DNA from: Aerococcus agrisoli
GTDB lineage: Bacteria; Bacillota; Bacilli; Lactobacillales; Aerococcaceae
Assembly (NCBI RefSeq): GCF_003797145.1
Contig: NZ_RKMG01000014.1
Coordinates: 1-50,079 of the forward strand
Length of the DNA: 50,079 nucleotides
Reading direction: 5' to 3'
Below, piece by piece: positions 33,184 to 40,619 of this stretch (the first letter of the stretch is position 1; each line of letters begins with the position of its first letter). The notes under the pieces were generated by a model. It was not told the origin of the DNA and did no database searches. It was given only the letters and a program-made list of their open reading frames with translations. A program made the translations under genes and the position numbers.

Positions 33184-34482
33184 TTAAACTTTATAACTTT
33201 TCCCATATTCAGGATGGAAAACTTTTAATCCTAAATTTGTTAATATTTTACCATAATTGTCTGGGTGGAACGTATGCCAAGGGACGATTTTATCACTTTT
33301 AATTTGTACTGCTACCCGCAACAAATCGTCTTTCGACGCATGACCACTCACCCCAAATGGAATATAGGGAATGTCTAATTCTTCAAGGAATGCAATTAAC
33401 GTGGCGTAAGTTGGCATGTAAGCGCCGATTGGTTCCCCATTTGAATGCAAATATACTGCCGGTTTTAACGTTCGTAATTGTTCTAAGTAATCAAAGGAGT
33501 TCTGGATTATATAGTTTTCAGGATTTTCAATAATTTCTGAAATGGCAAGCGTTTGCATTGTATCTGTACAATATTGTTCCAAATCCTCGTCCTTATTTTG
33601 ATCTACTAAGATATATAATTTTTCATTTTTATAAAATTGTCCGTACACATGTGCGTATGCCGGCTCAAAAACAAAGTGTCTACCTGCAGCTTCAGCAACC
33701 TGGACTAAATGGTGCATGCGTTCGATATTACGTAGGTAGGGGTTGACGGCAATGAGCTCGTCAGCATACTCATGTAGGCACTTTTCAAAGATGTCTAAGA
33801 GGTCCGCTTCCGAGTTGATTCGGTCTTCTTCCACGTCGAAGGAGAAGGCAGTCCCTTCAATAAACACATAGTTAGGGGCAAAGGCGTTGATGGCATTGAT
33901 AAGGTTTTGGACTTGGTCCTCGTGGTAACCCGTAATGCGAAAATCACCCGAATGGACAAATTTGGCATCCGGCGTTTCGATAAAAATACCCGCAATGCCC
34001 ACGATGTCATGGTCTGAAGCTTGCATCGTTACCTTGATATCGCCAATGGCTACGGTTTGACCGTAATCAAGGCCAATGAGCTTAGCTTGTGGTGCCACTT
34101 CATCCCCAACTTGAATCAAGGCTTGGTATAAGCGCAATGAATCGTTGGTCATGTAGACATCGGTATTGGCAGGTAGGAATTTTAAGCCACCCATATGATC
34201 AATGTGTAAGTGTGAGATAAAAATGGCCTGATGTGGATATTTGCCTTCGATGCCGTCTAGGGTCACAGTTTGGAAGCCTTCCGTATCAAATACACCGGGA
34301 ATTTGCGGTAATTTTCCTTCTAGCAAAGTAGTTTCCAAAAGACTCAGATTGGCTTGTGGCACATCCTTATTGGAACCACCTGTCAAACCAAAATCACACA
34401 AGACACGTGCTGTTTCCGTTGTTATTTCGACGATGTTGCCGCCGATTGTTTCTAATCCGCTCCATACTTGAAAATTTGTCAT
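33184..34482 (-). CDS. Metallo-beta-lactamase fold hydrolase, RNase J-like architecture
   Basis: A 432-residue MBL-fold enzyme. Metal motifs: FISHLHIDHMGGLKFLP (HxHxDH), DHDIVGIAGIFIETPDAKFVHSGDFRITG and a late conserved His in FGVSGHASKDDLLRVAVQI. IVPWHTFHPDNYGKIL at the C-terminus recalls the RNase J/beta-CASP layout (SGHA..dl..l...KP..vip.H). Substrate unknown; a nucleic acid or a small phosphodiester is possible. ATG 34482 follows AGAAGGG by 8 bases. The stop is 13 bases before the 5'-nucleotidase start, so the two form an operon. Confidence 0.85.
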   Translation of the reverse strand: MTNFQVWSGLETIGGNIVEITTETARVLCDFGLTGGSNKDVPQANLSLLETTLLEGKLPQIPGVFDTEGFQTVTLDGIEGKYPHQAIFISHLHIDHMGGLKFLPANTDVYMTNDSLRLYQALIQVGDEVAPQAKLIGLDYGQTVAIGDIKVTMQASDHDIVGIAGIFIETPDAKFVHSGDFRITGYHEDQVQNLINAINAFAPNYVFIEGTAFSFDVEEDRINSEADLLDIFEKCLHEYADELIAVNPYLRNIERMHHLVQVAEAAGRHFVFEPAYAHVYGQFYKNEKLYILVDQNKDEDLEQYCTDTMQTLAISEIIENPENYIIQNSFDYLEQLRTLKPAVYLHSNGEPIGAYMPTYATLIAFLEELDIPYIPFGVSGHASKDDLLRVAVQIKSDKIVPWHTFHPDNYGKILTNLGLKVFHPEYGKSYKV

Positions 34483-34598
34483 GGACATATCCCTTCTAAC
34501 ATCAAAAAAGACGACCTTGTTTATTTGCCGACCATGCTGGCTGCGCAAACAATAACAATGATCGCCCTTTTCTCAACAGTTATTCCCTTTAATTGCTA

Positions 34599-35954
34599 CT
34601 AGTTACCTGCTACTAATTCTTCTGTTTGACTTTGTAAGTTATCTAATACGGTTTGTGGATCTGCACCATTTACCGCGATTTCTTCCATAGCTGCTACCAT
34701 GTTGTTACGGAATTCACCGTAGCCAACGAATGTTTCAGAAGAAGTACCGTATGGTAACTCTTTCGTTGCTGCTACATATTGTGGGTTTTCTTCTAAGTAT
34801 GCTGCATAGTTTTCATCTTCTAATGCTGATTCACGTACTGGTAAGTAACCAGTTTCTTGTGCCCAGAAAGCTGTGTTTTCTGGCTCTAGTAAGAAAGTGG
34901 TGAAGGCTAAGTAACCAGCTGTTTCTTCTTCAGAAGCGCCTTGGAATAAACCTAAGTCGTTACCAGCGAATAATGTTAATTGTGTATCGTTCAATGTTGG
35001 GATTTCAGCTGTTGACCAGTTGATACCTGATTCTGCGGCACCTTCTTCAACGAATCCCATACCTGCTGATGAACCGATGTATAAAGCAGTTGCACCGTTG
35101 GCAAATGGTGTAGACATGTAACCATCTTCACCAGCTGTACGTGCATAGCCTTTTTCTAATGATTCTTGGATAATGGTTAAGGCTTCAACCGCAGCTTCAT
35201 CGTTTACTGAAACTGTGCCTGCCTCTGGATCGATGAAATCAGACCCGTTTTGGCGAGCCATAGTTTCCCATTCCATTTCAAAGCCGTTTTCGAAGCCCAT
35301 TGCATAAGCTTCGTCGCCGGCAGTAACCATTTTTTCACCTAAAGCAGTCACTTCTTCCCAAGTAGTTGGAACTTCTACACCATATTCATCCAATAAATCT
35401 TGGTTGTAGTACATCACACGTGTTGATTTAGAGAATGGCATTGCGAAACGTTCGCCGTTGAATTCAGTTGAACCCCAGAAACCTTCGTATACATCATCAA
35501 TCGCATCTTGTTCAAAGCCTGCTTCTGCTAACATATCGTCAGTAATTGGTGTTAATAAGTCATTTGATGCATATTCCACTACATCTGTTGCTGTTAATTG
35601 TGACAAAGTAGGTAGGTCGCCAGAAACAGCTGCTGCTGTCACTGATTGTGCCAAAGTCGTATAGTCACCTTGGTTTTGCTCAACTACGGTGTATTGATCT
35701 TGAGATTCATTAAATTTTTCTACTAAAGTGGTTAACGCTTCCCCTTGTGGACCAGACATTGCATGCCAGAAAGTTAATTCAACTTTTTCGCCGCTTGTTG
35801 AAGATGCTTCTTCTGATGTTGATGATGTTGCATCAGAACTAGTATCTGAACTAGCTGAAGATTCACTTGATGCGCCGCTACCACATGCTGCTAACAATAA
35901 ACTTGCAGATACAAGACCTAATCCAGCTTTTAACCATTTTGCTTCTAATTTCAT
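34599..35954 (-). CDS. ugpB: Sugar/glycerol-3-phosphate ABC transporter substrate-binding lipoprotein
   Basis: A 451-residue lipoprotein: signal AGLGLVSASLLLAAC with lipobox, a Ser/Glu-rich linker of about 30 residues, then a family 1 solute-binding fold (VELTFWHAMSGPQGEALTTL, LPTLSQLTATDVVEYASNDL, FNGERFAMPFSKSTRVMYYN, YIGSSAGMGFVEEGA). The FWHAMSG start and FSKSTRVMYYN are characteristic of UgpB-like proteins, so glycerol-3-phosphate or glycerophosphodiesters are the likely ligands; other sugars are not excluded. It is the last gene of the ABC operon, 211 bases after ugpE, with its own AAGGAG site. Confidence 0.85.
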   Translation of the reverse strand: MKLEAKWLKAGLGLVSASLLLAACGSGASSESSASSDTSSDATSSTSEEASSTSGEKVELTFWHAMSGPQGEALTTLVEKFNESQDQYTVVEQNQGDYTTLAQSVTAAAVSGDLPTLSQLTATDVVEYASNDLLTPITDDMLAEAGFEQDAIDDVYEGFWGSTEFNGERFAMPFSKSTRVMYYNQDLLDEYGVEVPTTWEEVTALGEKMVTAGDEAYAMGFENGFEMEWETMARQNGSDFIDPEAGTVSVNDEAAVEALTIIQESLEKGYARTAGEDGYMSTPFANGATALYIGSSAGMGFVEEGAAESGINWSTAEIPTLNDTQLTLFAGNDLGLFQGASEEETAGYLAFTTFLLEPENTAFWAQETGYLPVRESALEDENYAAYLEENPQYVAATKELPYGTSSETFVGYGEFRNNMVAAMEEIAVNGADPQTVLDNLQSQTEELVAGN

Positions 35955-36165
35955 TACTTTCTTCTCTCCTTATTATTTAACCCTTTAAACATCAATTGAG
36001 ACGCCAAACTTAAATAAATATTCGTGCTGGGGTGAAAAAGACGCGGCTCACACAGACTGCTTGCAGTCTAAACCTTGCATCCGTCCCCCAACTCCAAACC
36101 GTAACCGACAAGACCAACGTTATGCTCTCTGACACAACCACCCCCTTTCAATGACGTTGCGATGC
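35955..36165 (-). promoter_or_regulatory. 211-base spacer with hairpin between ugpE and ugpB
   Basis: The spacer holds AGACTGCAAGCAGTCT (7-bp stem) followed within 15 bases by CTTTTTC. It could be a processing or partial-termination point that sets a different level for the binding protein than for the membrane parts. No clear promoter seen. Confidence 0.35.
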
Positions 36166-37014
36166 CTAACCCTTAATACCAGTATTTGAAATTCCCTTGA
36201 TGATATATTTTTGTAAGAACAAGTAGACAATGATCATTGGTAAAATGACAATCGTCGCCGCGGCCATGAGTAAGGCAAAATAGGTGCCCGCCTCCGTCGT
36301 GAACGCTTGTAGTCCAACCGGCAAAGGACGCAAGCTTGTTTCATTTGTGACCATCAACGGCCACATGAAGGAATTCCATGAACCAATCATTTTTAGAATA
36401 ATCACTGTGACAATAGAAGACTTTGACATAGGCACTAATATTTGCCATAAAAAGCGCCAGTCACTAGCTCCATCAACTTTAGCCGCATAATAAAGTTGCT
36501 TAGGCACAGCTTCAAAGTTTTGTTTTAGCATGAATACTGAAAAGACACTGGCCAAGAATGGCACAATCATCGCCCAATAGGTATCAATCATACCCAACTT
36601 GGACAAGGTTAAATAGTTGGGAATCATCAGTAATTCAAATGGCACCATCATGGTTGCAATCAACACCGTGAACAAAATATTTTTGCCGAAAAATTGTAAC
36701 TTAGCAAAGGCGAAAGCTGCTAGGATACTCGTCACCACTTCACCAAAGGTCGATGATAAGGTAATAATCAAAGAGTTGATAAAGTATCGACCAAAGGGGG
36801 CCATGGATAAGGCGGTTTGGTAGTTTTCCCATTTGAAATCTTCCGGCAACCAAACCGGTGGGATAGCCAAGGTTTCCCCTGTCGTTTTCAAAGATGTCGA
36901 TACCATCCAAAAGAATGGCAGCAACATGGATAAGGCGCCGATGGCCAGCAAGATGAAGGAAATCAATTGACCACTGGTAAATTTTGCTTTGCTTGAATGT
37001 GTATTTTTCCCCAT
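36166..37014 (-). CDS. ugpE: ABC transporter permease, UgpE-type
   Basis: A 282-residue MalG/UgpE-class permease with six hydrophobic segments. The EAA loop is YYAAKVDGASDWRFLWQILVPMSK (typical EAAxxDGAxxxxxFxxIxxP). The N-terminal part has LLPFFWMVSTSLKTTGETLA, characteristic of this class. AGGAGG precedes the ATG; 9 bases after ugpA. Confidence 0.9.
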   Translation of the reverse strand: MGKNTHSSKAKFTSGQLISFILLAIGALSMLLPFFWMVSTSLKTTGETLAIPPVWLPEDFKWENYQTALSMAPFGRYFINSLIITLSSTFGEVVTSILAAFAFAKLQFFGKNILFTVLIATMMVPFELLMIPNYLTLSKLGMIDTYWAMIVPFLASVFSVFMLKQNFEAVPKQLYYAAKVDGASDWRFLWQILVPMSKSSIVTVIILKMIGSWNSFMWPLMVTNETSLRPLPVGLQAFTTEAGTYFALLMAAATIVILPMIIVYLFLQKYIIKGISNTGIKG

Positions 37015-37023
37015 GATATCCTC

Positions 37024-37914
37024 CTATCTACTTGCCATATAGCGATTCACAGCCATTTGCAGCAAGGTGAAAATTAATATAATCAGGAAGAGTACGATAC
37101 CTGCAGCCGAAGCCACAGCATATTGACTCTCTTCATAGAATTTTTGGAAAATGTAGTAAACCATTGTGAGGGCTGAATTCGTTGGACCAGGTCGTCCATT
37201 GAATAAGGCATAGACTTCATCAAATGCCTTAAAGGAATTGATCACACCCATAATGGATACAAGAAACATGGTTGGGCTTAATAAAGGCAAGGTGATATTG
37301 GTAAATCGTTGCCACGGACCTGCACCATCTACCTTAGCTGCCGCATAATATGTATCTGAAATATTATTTAGGCCTACCAAGAAAATAACTATGTTAAAAC
37401 CTAAACCTTTCCAAATCGACATAATCACTAAAGCCAACATGGCATATTTCGGATCTTCGATAAAAGCAATGGCTTCTATCCCAAACATCGATAGGAAATA
37501 ATTGATCAATCCGTACTCAGAATGGTATAACCAGCGCCAAACGATTGATACCGCAACCGTTGACGTCACAAAAGGTAAGAAATAAATCGAACGGAAGAAA
37601 CTCGATAATAATTTAATATTATTGAGTAAGACCGCAATCGCTAGTGAGATGGCTATTGAAATAGGTACCACCCCTAGGACGAAAATAAAGGTATTTTTGA
37701 TAGCTAACCAAAAATCCGGGTCTTGGAAAATTTCCATAAATGGACCAACTCCATATTCCTTCACCTCTTGCGTGTAGAAATTGTAGTCCTGCCACATACT
37801 CATTTCAAAAGACCGGAAAATAGGATACAAATTAAAAATCCCGATAATCACTAACATGGGTAACAAATATAGATAAGCCTTCAAGCTCGATTTCCATGTT
37901 GGCTTCTCAATCAT
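37024..37914 (-). CDS. ugpA: ABC transporter permease, UgpA-type
   Basis: A 296-residue MalF/UgpA-class permease: six membrane segments, starting AYLYLLPMLVIIGIFNLYPI, with EAA loop YYAAAKVDGAGPWQRFTNITLPLLSP and FKAFDEVYALFNGRPGPTNSALTMVYYIF, the latter typical of sugar/G3P permeases. Its ATG overlaps the ugpC stop by 4 bases (ATGA), implying translational coupling. Confidence 0.9.
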   Translation of the reverse strand: MIEKPTWKSSLKAYLYLLPMLVIIGIFNLYPIFRSFEMSMWQDYNFYTQEVKEYGVGPFMEIFQDPDFWLAIKNTFIFVLGVVPISIAISLAIAVLLNNIKLLSSFFRSIYFLPFVTSTVAVSIVWRWLYHSEYGLINYFLSMFGIEAIAFIEDPKYAMLALVIMSIWKGLGFNIVIFLVGLNNISDTYYAAAKVDGAGPWQRFTNITLPLLSPTMFLVSIMGVINSFKAFDEVYALFNGRPGPTNSALTMVYYIFQKFYEESQYAVASAAGIVLFLIILIFTLLQMAVNRYMASR

Positions 37915-38972
37915 TGCCCTTCACCTACCTCAAGACGTTGCCCCTTGTTATCAAAGAATAAAATGTCGTCATGATGGATACCTAAGGCAATTTGATCCCC
38001 AATTTTCGGTGCCAAGGCTTGGTCTGTCACAACCACTTCCTTGCGCCCATCTGACACATGAACCGTCACGTCTTTGCCGACATGCTCCACCATGGTCACC
38101 TGTCCTTGGAAAACGCCCGCTGTTTGATCAACTTCCGCCGGTAAAATAAATAAATCTTCTGCCCGTAAGCCCACGCTGGCTGGTTTTTGCCTATTTCTTT
38201 CTTGGGCAAAAAGTGCGAACAAGTCCGAATATTGGTCTGCCTCAAGCATGTTAATGACTGGTGTACCAATAAACTCCGCTACGAATCGATTACTAGGTTC
38301 AGCGTATAAGGACACTGGATCGGTATACTGCTGAATTTGACCGCCATTTAAGACCATTACCTTATCTGAAATGCTCAAAGCCTCGGCTTGGTCATGGGTA
38401 ACAAAGACAGTGGTAATCCCTGTTTCTAATTGTATGCGTCGAATTTCTTGGCGCATTTCAATTCGAAGACGAGCATCTAAGTTGGACAATGGTTCATCCA
38501 TTAATAAAATAGACGGCTTCTTAGCTAGGGCACGGGCAATCGCCACTCGTTGCTGTTGGCCCCCAGATAGTTCACCTGGCTTCTTCTTGATATGATCTTC
38601 AATTTTTACTAATTTGGCTAATTCCAAAGCACGTGCTTTGCGTTCTGCTTTGGGCATTTTCGCCATTTTTAAAGGAAACATGATATTGTCTAAGACTGAT
38701 AAATGTGGATATAAAGCATAGTTTTGGAATACCATTCCCACCTTACGTTCGACTGCATCTTTACTAGTAACGTCTTCGTCATTAAAGTAAATTTTGCCAT
38801 CACTTGGGAAAATAAGCCCTGAAATCAGCATCAGTGTAGTGGATTTACCGCAACCACTTGGGCCCAGGATTGACACAAGTTGTCCTTCTGGTATCTCAAA
38901 ATCGATATTGTCTAATACATTCTTTTGCGTGTCATCATAGCGCATTTGCACATTTTCAAACTTTACTTGCAC
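37911..38972 (-). CDS. ugpC: ABC transporter ATP-binding protein, UgpC/MsmK-type
   Basis: A 353-residue ATPase of the CUT1 sugar family: Walker A LGPSGCGKSTTLMLISGL, Q-loop VGMVFQNYALYPHLSVLDNI, signature GELSGGQQQRVAIARALA, Walker B ILLMDEPLSNLDARLR, H-loop FVTHDQAEA, then a C-terminal regulatory OB domain (VGLRAEDLF; VEHVGKDVTVHV). GTG 38972 is chosen because AGAGGTG lies 6 bases upstream; GTG 38981 overlaps that site. Such ATPases can serve several importers. First gene of the operon. Confidence 0.9.
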   Translation of the reverse strand: MQVKFENVQMRYDDTQKNVLDNIDFEIPEGQLVSILGPSGCGKSTTLMLISGLIFPSDGKIYFNDEDVTSKDAVERKVGMVFQNYALYPHLSVLDNIMFPLKMAKMPKAERKARALELAKLVKIEDHIKKKPGELSGGQQQRVAIARALAKKPSILLMDEPLSNLDARLRIEMRQEIRRIQLETGITTVFVTHDQAEALSISDKVMVLNGGQIQQYTDPVSLYAEPSNRFVAEFIGTPVINMLEADQYSDLFALFAQERNRQKPASVGLRAEDLFILPAEVDQTAGVFQGQVTMVEHVGKDVTVHVSDGRKEVVVTDQALAPKIGDQIALGIHHDDILFFDNKGQRLEVGEGQ

Positions 38973-39101
38973 CCTCGTCACCTCTTAAATTTAATCCGCT
39001 TCATTTTGTAGGCTGCGAAAATGATTGGTCAACCAACCCCTTCGCAGTAGTTCAGAATAACACCCCAATATTAATAAGCCGTAAATCTTCAATTTTATTT
39101 T

Positions 39102-39119
39102 TGTAAATGTTCATTTACA
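39102..39119. promoter_or_regulatory. Perfect 18-bp palindrome upstream of the ABC operon, possible operator
   Basis: TGTAAATG TTC ATTTACA (8-bp arms, 3-base centre... 2-base overlap of T/A) lies about 130 bases before ugpC. It looks like a repressor or activator site rather than a terminator (no T-run of the right kind). The regulator is not in the window. Confidence 0.45.
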
Positions 39120-39219
39120 TAAATAAAATAAAGTCTGCTAAGTTGATAGTCATAGGCTTTCAAGGTGAGGGGAAATTTAAAAATTTTCATGCTGGCTTAG
39201 GAATCTCCTGCTAACCTTG

Positions 39220-39523
39220 GTGAATGTTTTCATTTTGGTGTTTTTGAGTACTTGTTCGTATGAGGATTACACTGGTCGAAAGTATTTTGTCCGGCTTGTT
39301 GGGGATTGTATATATGAAACGCCATATAAACGATATATGGTTACTTGAGCGGGCTGTGCTTTCAAAAATGAGAGTTATTGCGTTTCACAGAGGGCTGAAC
39401 TTTTCACTTCAAAAAAAGTGAAAAGTTCAGAGCGTTTTGCTACTCAATTTTTCTCATAAATATAAGCACAGAACCTTCTGGTTGTCATTTTTTGGTTATT
39501 TTAATCGAGATATACACAATCTC
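39220..39523. repeat. Large palindromic element, copy 3
   Basis: Left arm from about 39303 (GGATTGTATATATGAAAC) and right arm ending ATATACACAATC (39510-39521) are inverse. Inside are GGGCTGTGCTTTCAAAAATGAGA, GAACTTTTCACTT/AAGTGAAAAGTTC and TTCTCATAAATATAAGCACAG. The side sequence TTTTCATTTTGGTGTTTTTG (from 39227) and TTTTGTCCGGCTTG (from 39285) match copy 4 in the same orientation. The GAGGGC hairpin is absent. Lies in the gap between yhaM and the ABC operon; 38973-39219 otherwise holds only the palindrome and AT-rich promoter sequence. Confidence 0.75.
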
Positions 39524-39570
39524 GGAAATCTATACAAAAATCCACTTCAAAATCCATATCATGCCCACAC

Positions 39571-39606
39571 AAAAAAGGCTGGAACATTTACTGCTCCAGC
39601 CTTTTT
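39571..39606 (-). terminator. Terminator of the yhaONM operon
   Basis: AAAAAGGCTGGAGCAG and the CCAGCCTTTTTT side pair on the reverse strand (one loop, TAAATGTT region), 12 bases after yhaM. Confidence 0.88.
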
Positions 39607-39617
39607 AAAGAATATAT

Positions 39618-40607
39618 TTATTCGAATTCAGCTAATGCGTCTTCATTTTCGGTTACTGCATTAAATTTTGGTTTATAGAAATTACGGTTGTCTAGTCCAA
39701 AGATGCGGGCTGAGAATTCACCTGGTTCGGTATGATCTAAAGCAGTCATCATCATTTGGATGGACGCGTCTAAGTTATCAATGTGATGTAACACTTCTGC
39801 TTCTAAGATATGTGGATTCACCGGGCTGCCCCATTCTTGTTTACCATGGTGGGCAAGCACCATATGTTTCAACAAGACCACTTCTTCTTGATGTTGATCA
39901 ATTTCAAGCTCGTTTACTGCTAAGGTAATCATTTCGTCGATGATTGAGATATGACCTATCAAGTTGCCTTCTGTAGAATATTCAGTCGACATGGGATCGG
40001 TAAATTCGACTGTTTTTCCAACATCATGCAAGAGCACACCGGCATATAAGAGGTCTTTATTGATATTGGTATATTGGTTGGCAATGGCTTGGGCTAGGCG
40101 CAACATGGAAATGGTATGGAAACCTAAGCCACCAACAAAGGCATGGTGGTTTTTCTTCGCAGCTGGGTAAAGGAAGAAGTCTTTGTGCACATTATTCAAG
40201 ATTTTGCGTACGATAGCACTAATGACTGGATTTTGGAAACCCGCTACGACTTCTTTAATTTCCTCTTTCATCTCTGCATCGGTCATCGGACCTTGTTCGA
40301 CATAATCGCTCGGATTATTTGGTTCTTCATCTGTCGCTAAACGAATGCCTGTAATGCGGACTTGCGGGGTCCCGTTGTATAATTCACGTTTCCCAGCTAA
40401 GCGAACCACATTACCACTCGTGTATTTCGCGATATCTTCTTCTGTTGCGCCCCAATATTTACCGTCGATTGAACCGGATTTATCTTGGAAAGTGAAGGAG
40501 ATGTATTTCTTGCCATTTCTGTCTTCTCGGATTTCTGCGACCTTAATCAAAAGATATAGGTCGAAGTTGTGGTCCAAGGCTACATCAAAAATTTTTAAAT
40601 TATCCAT
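39618..40607 (-). CDS. yhaM: 3'-5' exoribonuclease YhaM
   Basis: A 329-residue protein: N-terminal OB-fold (FDLYLLIKVAEIREDRNGKK, SGSIDGKYWGAT) and an HD-type hydrolase domain (KNHHAFVGGLGFHTISMLRLA, LLYAGVLLHDVGKT, HHGKQEWGSPVNPHILEAEV). It degrades RNA from the 3' end and also acts on short DNA; known in Bacillus as YhaM (CBF1-related). AGAAGGG precedes ATG. Third gene of yhaO-yhaN-yhaM, 12 bases after yhaN. Confidence 0.94.
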   Translation of the reverse strand: MDNLKIFDVALDHNFDLYLLIKVAEIREDRNGKKYISFTFQDKSGSIDGKYWGATEEDIAKYTSGNVVRLAGKRELYNGTPQVRITGIRLATDEEPNNPSDYVEQGPMTDAEMKEEIKEVVAGFQNPVISAIVRKILNNVHKDFFLYPAAKKNHHAFVGGLGFHTISMLRLAQAIANQYTNINKDLLYAGVLLHDVGKTVEFTDPMSTEYSTEGNLIGHISIIDEMITLAVNELEIDQHQEEVVLLKHMVLAHHGKQEWGSPVNPHILEAEVLHHIDNLDASIQMMMTALDHTEPGEFSARIFGLDNRNFYKPKFNAVTENEDALAEFE

Positions 40608-40619
40608 TATATTTCCCTT

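Noticed and set aside
34500..34580. Terminator after the substrate-binding protein gene
   Set aside because: A partial stem (GTTTGC/GCAAAT) and a T-run exist but are separated by about 13 bases; not convincing.
39102..39119. PhoP box for the Ugp operon
   Set aside because: PhoP boxes are direct repeats of TTTACA-like hexamers at 11-bp spacing. Here there is one perfect palindrome instead.
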